64,000 nucleotides of DNA from Agrypnia vestita (Eukaryota > Arthropoda > Insecta > Trichoptera > Phryganeidae): positions 1 to 64,000 of the forward strand of contig JADDOH010008058.1 of assembly GCA_016648135.1 (NCBI GenBank). Reading direction: 5' to 3'. The notes beneath the pieces are model-generated. The model ran no database searches. It worked only from the letters and a program-made list of their open reading frames with translations, and was not told the DNA's origin. The translations under genes and the position numbers were made by a program. Positions 23,321 to 35,069 of the stretch are shown piece by piece; within the stretch, counting starts at the first letter, position 1, and each line of letters begins with the position of its first letter.

Positions 23321-23944
23321 AAAACAGCTTGTCCGTTAACAATACATAAAAAAGAGACAATCGTCCGGTGATATTCGGTATTAATTATTGTAAGAGGCCC
23401 TTACAAATAAGTTATTTATCAGTATGCGAGCCAATATCAATGTTGGTACAAGCGATAAATGAATAGAACACAACATCTGATACTCCACACCGTATCAGTA
23501 ACTTGTTTACACCAATAGCAATTATCTACAAAAACGGTCATCCTTTTGTTTGCTGAACCCAGTCTAGTTTTCACAATACACCGCTGCTTTGTTAGCTCAT
23601 CGTACACAGCACACAAGACGCGGAGAGAAGAATACCCCTTGTCGCAGTGGACGTAAATGGAAAAATCTTGTCACCTGGTCGTGTACATAAAATAATGCCG
23701 AAAACTCAACTTCAAACTACCAAATATTTAATATATGTAGTGGCATTAAGCTGCATACCTATATCTGTTGTAGATCTGAACTATATTGTCTGACTTCATT
23801 TATCTTTTTACAAATTTTAATGCCTTACTTATTGTCCTGAAGTAAATTCATCAAAAATGTATCACGTTCCTGCTAGGCCTACCAGGCAAGTTTTTATTGC
23901 CTGCCTGGCCTGGAAATGCACTTCTAATAATATAAATATAATAA
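23321..23944. other. Anonymous DNA, no gene recognised
   Basis: No supported frame or repeat apart from a short CCTGCTAGGCCTACCAGGC/GCCTGCCTGGCC inverted patch near 23870-23910. Confidence 0.35.
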
Positions 23945-24125
23945 TTTTGTTATCTGTCGGTCCGCAATGTACGTAATTTGCTGGAATTAAAACAATAGAT
24001 AATTAAAGTTTGACACGAAATCAGCGGGCGGCTCAGACAACACGCAAGGGTTGCAAACCAAACTACAAGATCTTGACATTTTTATATTAATATATTTAGT
24101 TTTAGGTTTAAGCGAATAAAATCAA
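23945..24125 (+). repeat. Dispersed repeat Z, copy 1
   Basis: TGTCGGTCCG, TGACACG, GATCTTGACATTTTTATA and TTAGTTTTAGGTTTAAG are shared in order with 29970-30170. Non-coding, with approximate limits. Confidence 0.55.
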
Positions 24126-24395
24126 TTTAAAAAAATGTTCAGCTTCAGTATCCTGCAATTATTATGTCCCGCTATTTTTCACGGGTGTTTGGATAGTTAT
24201 ATATTAAATTCACCGATAAATGATAACCCAGGCATGGCAATGAATACGCCATGTGTCAGATATATTTTAAAATGATTAACAAAATTGCAAATGTTCATTG
24301 GTATACATTTTCTTCGTAAAGTTTTCTTTGGATTTTTAATTTACATTTCAACTTAATTTGCAATATTGATCGTGTGAGGATAAATATCCATATTA

Positions 24396-24465
24396 GCCCT
24401 GCCAGTATTATTGATCAATAAAATGCCTCCAATATTATAGATCAATAATGTTGAGTGTGCAGGGC
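24396..24465. repeat. Short inverted repeat
   Basis: GCCCTGCCAGTATTATTGATC is the approximate inverse of GATCAATAATGTTGAGTGTGCAGGGC, around an ATAAAATGCCTCCAATATTATA centre. It may be a decayed MITE. Confidence 0.45.
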
Positions 24466-24469
24466 CTTT

Positions 24470-27400
24470 AGAGCCCCCGACAGGGATCACGATATTTCTT
24501 ACCTTGCGTGCCACGCGATGACGATTCACGGCGCATTATAAGTATCTATTTGTTTGAATGCCGGGTAAAACGTCCGGCAACATGCACGTATTATTATAGG
24601 AATTCTCAGTGATTTATTCCGGCGAAAAATTGTATGCAAATACAATAGAATTATACGAATCGAGCCTACTTCAAATAACTCGGGTCGGACAGCCACTCGC
24701 TTGTTCCTTACCTCTCTGCCGCGATATTTCTCAACGAGTGTAGAGGGGTCTTCCAATTGTACGATTACGAGGACCAAAAACTTCCGGTCTGATAGTGTTT
24801 AAAGAATTTAAATCATACAAATTTACTATGTGTTTTGTACCTTGCTTCTTTGCAACACAAGTAAAACGTTGGATTCTATGCACTTCAATCGGATATTTGT
24901 ATGACGCCCACCGATTAACATAACATGTCGAGTGACATTTTAAAACATGTATTGAAAATTAAGTTATCGTGCTATCAAATGTCTTTTGATGTGCGTTTAT
25001 TTCCCTCCTGGCACGAGAAGATAATCATACGAAGACGAGCCACGTAGCGCAAGTAATGACACCAGAAACAATTGCAATTGCTATTGTGGAAAGTTTTGAG
25101 TGACAGACGGCTGAAGTCAAAGGAAATTGCATAAAGGTGTGGTGCATCTAAATCTAAAGTATTCGCCGAAGGATTTTACATTATCTTCATATAAATAAAG
25201 TTAACGCAACCAAACTGGTTGAAACTTTTAATCCACACTCGTATACAAGATAGCACTAAAACCGTCCGTGTGAGAAATCTTGTGTTGATCTTCCATGCAG
25301 TTCTCATCACCGTCATCACTTTCATCCTTTTTTCATCACAGAATACTAATAGGGGGATCGCATCAGTCACACGCGCACTTCAGAAAATTAAACAAGCTTT
25401 TGAATAGTACATTCGGTTCAAATAATTCCGAAGCTCAAATAATCGGGGCGTGGTTAAACGAGATTCTGATGTACTTCGATATGGACAGGGACACAAGTTT
25501 GACATTAACGCGGTCCAGCCGAATCAAAAATGTGAAATCAGAAATTGCTTGGCCCGGGGCACCGGAAGTGTCAAAATTCTTTTGATTCGAACTTTGAATT
25601 CACATTATTTTGGTATGATGAAATGTGTCTTTTATATTTTTTGTGTTGTGTAATTTGCTTTCAGTAAAATAACTACGCAACTCTCCATCTTTGTCAAACA
25701 CGGGATGCTCGCTACAATTCGCGACAATCCGACTGCGATGTCAAGGCCGCACCGAGCTAACAAGGTAACCCAACGCGTGCAGTTTCCGGCTACATCGGGG
25801 TCACCGAACCTTCGCTGCTTTTCTGTACTCACGGATATTTTTTTGCGTAACATATTAAGTTTGGAGCTTACAACGAGAAAAGAAATACAGTCAATTAAAT
25901 CATCTTTCAATATAGAATACCTATTTTACACACATTTACGAGTAGATACTTATTCGATTATTGATATGTGTTAATTCTAATGATTTCTTACAAAGCTCTA
26001 CATAGGTTCCTATTTTATTGCTTTATGCAATTTACAACAATATTTTGAATGAAGATTTATGGATGATACAAAAATAATTTTAAAAACAATGCTATTTTGG
26101 AAAAAATAAAAACAATATATTTCAATTCTCACATCACAGCAGAGTAAATACATACGTAAGGATACCACATGACGTGTTGACTCTCTGTCACATTTTAAGA
26201 CTTTTGATAAACAGACCAACGGAATTAACCAGTTTCCTTTGCCAAGATGTTTCGCTGCAGCCTGATAAAAATCTAAAAATATAAAGTATTTCTGTCTCGC
26301 AATCCTGCCTACACTTTTATTGTGTTTCAGATGTGTATAAACTTTATGCGTACAGCTGACAGGCGCAGCGGTCATTATGTAACACGAACGATTATCCAGT
26401 AAACATTATTAAAAAAATACTTCATTAAAACATTTATTTATTTTTCGAAGATCTACTTTAGACTATAATAAATCACTCATTAAAAAAGCATGGCGGCGAA
26501 AGATTTAAAAAAAAATTAATTGAGGTTGTTAACTTAATAAATTTCACTTTTATAAATGAAATATATAAATTACTCACTAAATGATGCCGGAAAATTAAAT
26601 TGTGCCTCTCGTTACTACGAAACTTGATAAAAAAAACACATGAAATTTCAATGCGCCATGTTATTTTTAAATCTGTAAATTGATTGGAGTTTTGTAGCAC
26701 ATTTAAAAAAATATTCTAAATAAAAATAAATTAACAAACATACACACGGTCATAAATTTTTTAAACATTTAACATACATAGCTTTATAGAATACGTTCAT
26801 TTACTTTTCACGTGATTGTAATATTATGAATTTGCAATATTTAAAAATAAAAAAAAATTAAGACAAGAAAACATTTAAGCATTTGTGAAATACTTACTAC
26901 ACATAATATGTAACATGTTTTGCGATAATTCTAAAATTCTTTTAAAAATGTTAATGTTAAGGGTCGGCAATTAAAATTTGTATGGAAAGCGAACGAGTGG
27001 TCAATTTAAACCAAACTAAATCATAAATCTTGGAATTAATTTTACATACCTTGTGATTATTTTTAATGACAATTTATTTTAATAAATAAAAAGAGCTTGA
27101 TTCAGCTTCTGAAGCTGCCAAAATGGCGCTGGGATATTTTCCAAAAAAAATAGTATGTTCGCTTTTAATGAATGTACGGTTTAAAAATAAGTTTAATACA
27201 CACCGCTAAAAGTTGCACGGAATCTGTTTTATCCGAGCTCAGCTATTTTTATAAAAGTGATATGAGTTAGCGGGCTGTCATTTCATTCCGAGTATTTTGT
27301 TGTCCTCGGCATTATTACAACTGTTTGAGGAAAAATGGCAAACTCGTTTTCATTAATATTTTCGCCTTTAGAAAATGTAATATGACTCGCAATTTTGATT

Positions 27401-27590
27401 TTTAATGAGTGCAATATTTTGTTTAAATGATTTTAATACATTCTGGAAACGTTATAAAGAATTAGAATTTTATATTTCATACTGATAACAACTACACTAA
27501 TGTTTGTAAAAACTATAATTATCGCAAATAGTACCGGGATTCCCGAATTATAATTATCTTAAAATAAGCAATTTAAACGAATCTTTGTCA
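24470..27590. other. Anonymous DNA with several unconvincing frames
   Basis: Frames of 60-121 codons occur at 24526-24777 (minus), 25219-25653 (plus, three overlapping), 25632-25974 (both strands) and 26010-26375 (minus). They overlap across strands and none matches a family I know. The longest, at 26010, has no preceding signals. I see no repeat structure here. Confidence 0.3.
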
Positions 27591-27597
27591 TTAAAAT

Positions 27598-27980
27598 ACA
27601 GGGTAACGAAACTAGTCCACAATAGTTTACAGGTATATTACAACATACATTACGAGTCGAAAATGTTCAAACAGCAATGTCCTAATAGTTCAGAATTTGC
27701 ATTTTTTCAATGTTTCTGTCTTACATTCTGTAAAACGCTAGGCTATCATTAAAGTAACATAAAAATTAAGTAAAATAAAAATTCATTAGCTATAACACAG
27801 GTCAAATAAAATGATAACGACCTCGCAGAAATTTGAAAGTTTTGATAGTTGTATTAAAGCGAATGAATTTTCAATATTCAATGTAACTTGTGATGTAGAA
27901 CCATAGAAACTGGTACACTACTGGAACGTTTTCGACTCATAATTTGAATCTACCTGTAAGGTATTGTGGACCAGCTCTGT
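27598..27980 (+). mobile_element. Family A MITE, complete palindromic copy
   Basis: The left end ACTAGTCCACAATAGTTTACA and right end ACCTGTAAGGTATTGTGGACCAGCTCTGT are inverted, and ACGAGTCGAAAATGTTC matches GAACGTTTTCGACTCAT. The centre has AAATAAAATGATAA. The interior encodes nothing. Confidence 0.75.
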
Positions 27981-27989
27981 AAATCTGGA

Positions 27990-28490
27990 AGCGCGCACAA
28001 AAGATGAACCGCGGCCTCCACGCGGCGGGCGGTGCGCGGCGGGCGCGGTCAAGGCGGCTCCGCTCCGCCCTCCCGCAGTACTCTGCACTCTGCACGTAGC
28101 GCACAGCGATTGTCCTCTAAATTTATACGGAACTAAAAGACACTCCCGACTTACGTCTATTTCCTATACTTGTGCGTATGCATTTTAATATTCAGTGCTC
28201 GGACGCTGTTCTCGAGCAAATCTACAACCAACGTTTCTGGCGCGTTTTCACTGAACTTTGCTCTCGATCTTTTTGTAATCTGCGATTAATAAAGAAATGA
28301 AAAGCCGGGACGATGGGGGCAAATTTTGGATGGCAGCCGTTCGGCCCGCTTGTTTTTTGCAACAACGGGTCGCACGATTGCTTTTAGCATTAAAAATGCC
28401 AACCAGGCGGCGAATGAGCAGGACCGACAAGGGAGCTTTTGCTTATAAAACGATCCTGGGTAAGCGGTGGGCCTGCGCTCATTGATCACT
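27990..28490. other. GC-rich patches, possible regulatory or exonic DNA
   Basis: 28010-28090 is strongly GC-rich and CpG-rich (GGCGGGCGGTGCGCGGCGGG), and 28300-28480 is moderately so. Small frames are open on both strands (27964-28188, 28248-28489), none recognised. I cannot tell promoter, first exon or degenerate repeat apart. Confidence 0.3.
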
Positions 28491-28534
28491 GCCCCTCAAA
28501 CCCTCCTCTCTGAACAAGTGATAGTGAAACCTTT

Positions 28535-28640
28535 ATTTTAACCGGTTATTTATGGTACAATTATATGGGATTTTTATCTGATTGTATCGATGATTGGTAA
28601 CTGAGACAAATAACAGTTACGATGTCACCGGTTAAAATAC
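28535..28640. mobile_element. Short palindromic MITE (family with 44432)
   Basis: ATTTTAACCGGT on the left is matched by ACCGGTTAAAAT on the right. The interior TTTTTATCTGATTGTATCGATGATTGGTAA is shared with the larger copy at 44432-44620. Confidence 0.6.
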
Positions 28641-28762
28641 CACAACATGAAGCAACAACTTTATTGCCTGATATTTACATCAAACTGAGACAATGAGATT
28701 GGAAGCTTTGAATATTAAATTTAAAATTTTTGGTTTGGAAAACGTCAAATTTCTATCGCAAT

Positions 28763-28811
28763 ATATTGTGACCTTGGAACAACATTCCTAGTAGTTCCAA
28801 GGTCACAATAT
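28763..28811. promoter_or_regulatory. Hairpin with two inverted CCAAGGTCA sites
   Basis: Perfect 18-base arms (28763-28780 and 28794-28811) surround a 13-base loop. Each arm contains CCAAGGTCA, which fits the YCAAGGYCR half site of FTZ-F1/SF-1-type monomeric nuclear receptors. Whether it is bound is not known. A mobile-element origin is equally possible. Confidence 0.4.
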
Positions 28812-28814
28812 GTG

Positions 28815-29375
28815 GTGATGGAACCGTAATTATGTATCCAATACGACATCTAAACTTATTCTTCACACTTCGTTAGAATTTAATTTTTCATAAACGTAAA
28901 GTGCAAGTACACATTTAACAACTTGCAAACTTAAACATGAGTAATATTTGCCTCTTAAATTATTATACGATCTTTCTGTCTGATCGCTTTCATAAACGCA
29001 CTAAACTAATTATTATGTTATAAACATTTTTACTACTTTGGTAGACCCGTAAACTGCCGGCAATACTAAATTTTTTGAACTAAAACTACAATTTCTCCAA
29101 CACTGCGCCTCTAAATCTCAAAACGATTGCGGCGTAAGTTTACCACCCAATTGGGTGTATGATAAATCGTAATATAAATAAGACACAACATGTTAGCCCA
29201 GAAAAATGCACAATAAATTCTATTTGATAAATTTAATAATTATCTGGAGGCACGCTTGCATAAATGTACCTAATACAGGGAGCGCGGATTTTATCCAACC
29301 CGACGACGAATTTCACCATGGTATACCTAGTCATTTATCACCCGAATACTAATCTAAATATAATAGGTAATTTCG
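28815..29375. other. No feature seen
   Basis: AT-rich DNA without a supported frame, repeat match or inverted repeat that I can detect. Confidence 0.35.
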
Positions 29376-29379
29376 TTTT

Positions 29380-29900
29380 TATTTATGGTTTTGTGTTTAG
29401 TTTGTAGAACTCCTTATTTTTAAATGAAATTTAAAATGAATTAAATTTTAATAAACATTATTATAAAGTTCTACAGCTTAACCTGTTATTTTAAATGTGA
29501 CAGCTGTTTCGGCTTGTAAGGCCATTATCAAACAGTGGATATACCACGAATAATCGACTTATTTATAAGGTTTAAGTTATCCCTTCCCCTATGGATAATT
29601 AGATGTTTTCGGTGAAGCCCTATGTTAAGATTCTTTTTTCCTAGGCACTTATCATTGAAGATTCCCTGGTTTATAAAATTCTATGTTGCGTTTAATTATC
29701 AAAATTCCCCTTTTTTCTGTAAATTATTCAATGAAGTTTCAAGTTGCTCAAGTATAATTCACTCTAAAACCTTTGGTTTTTATATATAAAAGTGTTGGCG
29801 CATTGTTACCAAGCGGGACATGGTTTTCATTTAATAAATGTCCTGCAAATTTAATGCTGTGTACAAATTTACAGCTGTCATATTTAAAATAATACTTATC
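29380..29900 (-). pseudogene. Decayed Penelope-like element, 3' part
   Basis: Read on the minus strand, coding remnants AGHLLNENH and LLYIKTKGF resemble the downstream half of the Penelope GIY-YIG region, broken by stops. They are followed by CACTGTTTGATAATGGCC, a short loop, then GCCGAAACAGCTG, the equivalent of the CTGATGA...GAAAC motif. The tail (ATTTAATAAAC, AAATTTCATTTAAA) matches 49470-49550, so that site holds another copy of the end. RT and the catalytic GIY-YIG residues are not recognisable. Confidence 0.6.
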
Positions 29901-29969
29901 CTGCAGAACCTGATAATAATACATATTAAAATTTAATTTATTTTAAATTTAATTAGAAATAATTTCGTC

Positions 29970-30170
29970 GTCAGTCTGTCGGTCCGTAAAATCGTATCTT
30001 GTTGGAATGACACAGGAATTGCATCTCTAGATACTTAAATTCTGACACGCAGTAAAGTGATGCACGCAAGTGTCGCCCCCACCAAATTACATGGTCTTGA
30101 AATTTTTAAATTATTATTTTATTATACTTTGTTTTAGGTTTAAGTGAATTGTCAATTAAAAAACAAATGG
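29970..30170 (+). repeat. Dispersed repeat Z, copy 2
   Basis: Shares CTGTCGGTCCG, TCTGACACG, GGTCTTGA and TTTTAGGTTTAAGTGAAT with 23945-24125 in the same order. Confidence 0.55.
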
Positions 30171-31255
30171 TTTTCTATTTATGAATAAGAGTTTTTATAA
30201 TATTTCTCGAAGGATAAGATATAATTAAAATTAAAACGGCAGGTTTTATTTCAAATAAAATCTATAAACTACATCGAGATGGTTAAAAAAAAAGATTTTT
30301 ACGCTAAAAAGGTTATACACATTTTTTTTTATCCCATTTTCTTCCGCGACGCCATGGGCTCACCTTCGGAGCTTCCTTGGCGACCCGCTGGTGAAGAGCC
30401 AAATTTCTGGGAACGGAAATTCCAGTCAAATTATATGAAATGATTCCGAGAAATATTGAGCTTGCTGCAACATGAATCGACAATGTTTGTGACATTCCTC
30501 GTCTCTAAATCGATCGCGGCTTTACATCGCGCGAATGAGCAGTTCAAGGAAAACCATCAACGCTGACTGCCGACTTCACACCAGACCTCTGCCAAAACAC
30601 ATTACTTCGATGGAAAACGTTTCATGTTCTAAGCGATCGTAAGTATTATGCGGAATGCATACATATATAATACTAACAAGTCTAAATTACGTTAAACCAA
30701 AAATTACACTAAATAGTATCCTGGCCCGTGGCCCAACCTTGTGCAACAGAAGACATAGCCATGTGAGATCCAATGGTAATCCACATTCAAAATATAGACG
30801 TATCACCAGCTGCGAAATCTACGTACACTATTTCACGAGAAGGACTACAGATGTCTCTAGAATAGTCCCTTCAAATATATGGAAGGTTTGAATTTGGAAC
30901 ATATACCTTTACAACTTTCAAAAATTTGACAATGTGTGTGGATGTTCTTACAATGGAATTGCTGAACGTTGCATTGTGTAGAGTGATTACAAAAGCCAGC
31001 TCATACAAATTGTAAGCCCTGGGAGTCATCATGTAAAAGTCTTCCATACACGTTTCTCTCTCATATAAATAGCTTCATCTCTGTGAGACTTTTACAATTT
31101 ATCTTAATGGTAATCCAGAGCTAGCATAAACATTTCATTAATTTTATTGAACAATTTTAAAAAATACATTAAAAAATAAATGCATCGCAGTAATTAAAGT
31201 AAAACATTTAAAATAAAGTTTTACTGTATATTTATGATATAAATCGACGGTCCCA
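30171..31255. other. No feature recognised
   Basis: Small frames at 30313-30495 (minus) and 30655-30891 (plus) have no recognisable relatives. The second contains a weak Arg/Ser-rich stretch of the sort found near LINE ends, but not enough to call. Confidence 0.3.
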
Positions 31256-31490
31256 ACGTATACTGTTGAATCTGCAAGAAATCTAATTTCGTTTTACTAT
31301 TTTAAACGATCCGATTTACTCTATATTTTCGGATAATGTTAAAAAATCGTGTACTGTTCCTTTAGTAAATGCTTTGTTTGACATGAAAATTCGATTTTTT
31401 TTTTACCTTTGTCCGAAAATATAAAGTAAATTGGATGTTTTAAGAGAGTAAAACGGAAAAAGAATTTTTGCAAATTCGACAGTATACGTA
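31256..31490. mobile_element. Foldback MITE
   Basis: The left arm (31256-31333) has ACGTATACTGTTGAATCTGC, TTTCGTTTTACT and TATATTTTCGGA. The right arm (31411-31490) is its imperfect inverse. The loop of about 77 bases is AT-rich. No target duplication was resolved. Confidence 0.7.
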
Positions 31491-31830
31491 GTCGAAATAT
31501 TACATTATATTCAAAAACGTTGCTTTACTGTACAGTTTTTTTTTCAGAAAACAAGTGAGGAAAAACATCAGACATTTTTAAAATATTAAGATACATCTTT
31601 GCTGGGATTGTTATTCCGGCTGATGATTCTGTAGAAAATGAATGCTTCAAATAACGATAATTAAAAATATTTTAATAATTCCCCCCTATTCTCAGGATGA
31701 CAAAATCTTTATTATATTGCGAAACAAAATAGACAAAAGAGTACTTATTTATGTACGCGCAAATTTTCTATGAGAAATCGAGATACGTCAAATATCATCA
31801 AGTCAAAATTTACGAAGAATGCAACATTAT

Positions 31831-32030
31831 TATACGTGGGGTAATAAAACAAAGACAACAATATCCAAAAGAAATGAAAGCAGTCATCGAGGATTACTAT
31901 TTATAATGTACTGAACTCGAGATTTTATAGGACACATAGCCTATAAATTTATAGAAAACATGATTTAGGAAGGGATAGATACATAAAATCTAGACTTCAG
32001 TACATTTTAAATTAGTAATCCCACATATAA
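31831..32030. mobile_element. Family M palindromic MITE, copy 1
   Basis: The left arm TGGGGTAATAAAACAAAGACA, CAGTCATCGAGGATTACTA and AATGTACTGAA is partly repeated inverted on the right (TTCAGTACATTTTAA, TTAGTAATCC), where the block equivalent to the CAGTCATCG region has been lost. CCTATAAATTTATAG lies at the centre as in the copy at 51436. Confidence 0.7.
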
Positions 32031-32254
32031 TAATGGTCAAGACACGATTGTTAGGATAACGCAAAACAATCAAAATAGATCCAAATAATTGCTATGGGAC
32101 AGTTGGCGCACATTGAATAATTAATATAACGATTATTATTATTGTAGTGTTATTTTAATGCTCATCAAAAAAAGCGTAAATGATTTATTGAATTAATAAA
32201 TGTAAACTGAAAAAAAAATACAAGGTCAATATAATTCCGTACATGTTATTTACA

Positions 32255-32745
32255 TAATGGCGTTCTAGTGCCAACTATGATGTATGGAAATGAAGCCTGG
32301 AATTGGCCAAAAAAGGAATGAAAATAGACTGAACGCGGTAGAAATGCGGTCACTAAGGCGCTTGCATGAAAAATCTTTGGTCGATAGAGTGATGAATGAA
32401 CAAATTAGAAGTGAATGTAATGCTGGCTGTAGTGTGGCAGACAGAATAAAGAAAGGAGTGCTGAGATGGTTTGGTCATGTAGAACGCATGAGCAAGGAAT
32501 GGATGATTGAGAAAATATATTGGGCTAGTGTTGAAGGCAAAGGGAATAGAGGGCGTCCGCGAAAGGCTTGGCATGATCAGATATTACAAGTATCGGAGGA
32601 TGGCCCTGTTAAAAGCTTCAACAACCTTAGAGCTTGCGTGAGATGTATGAATGCAGCCGAAGCAAAAGTGGCTTGCTAAGATAGAAGAATATGGCGTTCT
32701 ATCCTCTCTGCCTAGCCCTGCGGAGAAACGGCGTGATGGTTAGTT
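32255..32745 (+). mobile_element. 5'-truncated LINE, 3' end
   Basis: It holds the C-terminal RT coding tail and a 3' untranslated part (TGGCGTTCTATCCTCTCTGC, then GGTTAGTTAGTT). Copies of that 3' part occur at 11826, 19245 and 34130. Confidence 0.75.
32262..32679 (+). pseudogene. LINE reverse transcriptase C-terminal remnant, frameshifted
   Basis: PTMMYGNEAW is read up to about 32310 in one frame, and KRNENRLNAVEMRSLRR in the next frame, so a frameshift separates them. Then follow VLRWFGHVERM and NRGRPRKAWHDQI, the typical order after the RT domain of insect non-LTR elements, and a closing NNLRACVRCMNA segment before the stop at 32677. The catalytic RT core and endonuclease are missing. The ATG at 32284 is not the ancestral start. 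Confidence 0.85.
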
Positions 32746-32977
32746 AGTTTATGTGTGAATCGATTTGGAACAGTCAACAGATGTTTCTCTGATGATTTAA
32801 TTGACCGCGTGACCGATACGATATCGCGCGTAATTAATTTTTATGACCAACATACCTACGCACGTGACGCATAGAATTGAGACTTTAAATATAATTCACT
32901 AACAGATATCTTTTAATTATGCAAACAACTTCAGACAACAAACACACAATACACAATACAAAATACACAGAAAATAT

Positions 32978-33072
32978 CTATCGAAAAAATATAGTCACCA
33001 CCTAAAACTCTCAATCGATAGTAACATATGGTTCCGGGTTCGTGTCCCGGTGATGACTACATTTTTTCGATA
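32978..33072 (+). mobile_element. SINE tail with inverted flanks
   Basis: A T-arm-like CCGGGTTCGTGTCCCGG with perfect stem (B box) is followed by TGATGACTACATTTTTTCGATAG. That tail occurs inverted on the left as CTATCGAAAAAATATAGTCA. The A-box half is not visible. Confidence 0.6.
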
Positions 33073-34125
33073 GGTAAACTTTACCAGCGTATGATTTATC
33101 AAAATTTTGTGGTTCTAATTGATTTATCAAATTTTAATTAGGTATTTTCCGAAAAATCGTAACTTCACACAAAAAAAAATTGATTTGATTAAATCGTAAA
33201 ATAAAATCTGGTTACTTGGAATAAACCAAATGGATACGAAAACTCAATAATGGTGGATTAATGACGTAACTGATATTTCAGAGCGGCTTTGTCTATTCAC
33301 AAAAAAATGTATAATTTGAATCCGCCATTCATGGAAACAATCTGGATGTCATTCCGAACATTTTTGGCATGTGTCCAAAGCCAAGTTTTGATGGGGAGTA
33401 GACATTATGATTGTGATCTTCGCATGTAAACACGAATAAATTGCCGAACTTCACGTGTGGGCTATTGATAGATGGACGGCTGTAAATAACAAAAGATTTA
33501 TACATAGGTATAGTGAAACGTACTATACACTGAGCAGTCAAAAACATTATTCCTTTTTTACTATAGTAATTAATTACTCTTAATTCTATTCCATTAACCA
33601 GTAAAGAGTTAAGGTTATTATTATTACGGTCGTTGGACATATTTATGTGTTAAATAAACGGATATTTAACACACACGGAATTGATAAAGTTTGGGATAAC
33701 ATGTGTTCAGAATTGACAATGCAGGTAATGCTTTGAGATCTAAGCAATAGTCATGAGTGAATATAACTAACTGTGACGCAGTCACTCATATCGTTAAATT
33801 ACAATCACTAACAACTAACAAGGATAGAGTATCTGTACCTTATTTTTAAATTAACTATGTTGATCCATCCGTGTATTGCCATACGTTTTTGATTCGATTT
33901 TTATTTATTTATTTTTGCTAAGAAGTTGTGAATTATATACGATTTTTACGCGTAGGACAGGTTTAATATGACGTGCTTATTTGATCTACTGATAAAACCA
34001 AATGAAAAAGTAGACAGAATAGTGCAGTGAAAATGAGGTTGCCCAGACGTATATCCGTTCATGATAAAGTAAAGAATGACGAAGTTAGCACTGAAAGAAA
34101 TGGTTACTAAGGTGTTTTAACATGT
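33073..34125. other. Mostly anonymous DNA
   Basis: Continues with SINE-body-like sequence to about 33170, then AT-rich DNA. TTACGGTCGTTGGACATAT at 33630 is shared with 20930, so a further dispersed repeat is present. The minus frame at 33329-33640 is unrecognised. Confidence 0.35.
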
Positions 34126-34129
34126 GTAA

Positions 34130-34345
34130 AGGATACACGAAGAAAGCTATACAACTGTTGATGGCACCAAAAATGGAGGACGTCCGCAATGAGCACATGT
34201 ACGATACAGATGTAAAATATAGGAAGATGTTCCTGCTGGAAACATGGGAATATAAATGGATGTGGCGAGTTGTGTGACAAGACAAAAAAATATTAAATCA
34301 TCCTTTCTGTCTATCCCCCTCTCCGGGGAAACCAACGCCATAAGT
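34130..34345 (+). pseudogene. Degraded LINE 3' end
   Basis: KNGGRPQ-like coding (34165-34195, with a stop directly after) sits about 110 bases before CTTTCTGTCTATCCCCCTCT and GGGGAAACCAACGCCAT, which resembles the 3' region of the LINE at 32690-32730. Heavily mutated. Confidence 0.45.
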
Positions 34346-34901
34346 CAGTACACGTATTATTATACGTACATTGTAAGCGGGGCAAATCCCGCCTGTCGCA
34401 GTCAAATTGGCAGTAAAGCCGGATTTCCCAATTAAAGGCGACCCCAGCCAAGGCAATCAGAGACGCATTCCTCACTCTCGGCGGCCATTCCCCACGCTGT
34501 CATTTTACCAACTTCACCATCTAGTTGGTGCGCCATCTAGCAGAATAATAAGCAACTGTTTTTGATGCACGACGCTTTCTGTAAAAAAAGATCATAGAAG
34601 CAAACGCCATAATGCGTAACGACCGTCGATTTGAATCAATGCTATGTCCTGGTAGCCAGGTGTGTCCCAGCCTGAAGCTAAATATTTATCGGCTGGCGTA
34701 ATCTGGGTCCATGTTAACACGTGTAAATTAGATGAAAAAATACAAACTACAATGACGTAAACTATACACATATCATAAACTGTGACGTCCCTAGATAAAT
34801 TGTCTAACTATTTGTATAGAGGCTGTGCAGATGGGGCGTTTTACGCGCGAGTGCACTCGCGCGTAGACACTCGCGCGTTCTCGAGATACTGAAGCTACAT
34901 A

Positions 34902-35044
34902 CAGTTGCCGGCAAACTTCTTGAAATTCTTTGGCGTGGTGGGGGAGTGCGCAGAAGACGAAATTCGGGTCTCGTTGGTGGAAAGGTAGATGCGCAAACTT
35001 CCTTCCACTACGCCATAGAATTTCAAGATGTTTGCCGGCTACTG
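34902..35044. mobile_element. Tc1/mariner-like MITE with TA duplication
   Basis: Ends CAGTTGCCGGCAAAC and GTTTGCCGGCTACTG are inverted, and the arms continue through TCTTGAAATTCT-TGGCG. TA flanks both sides (34900-34901, 35045-35046). 143 bp, inserted in the CG-rich element. Confidence 0.8.
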
Positions 35045-35069
35045 TACGCGTTTGCTCACTCGCGCGTAA

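Noticed and set aside
26010..26375. 121-codon minus-strand gene
   Set aside because: No recognisable family, no splice or promoter context, and the composition equals that of the surrounding non-coding DNA.
33629..33660. New repeat family from TTACGGTCGTTGGACATAT (also at 20930)
   Set aside because: Only about 40 bases are shared by two sites, too little to define an element.
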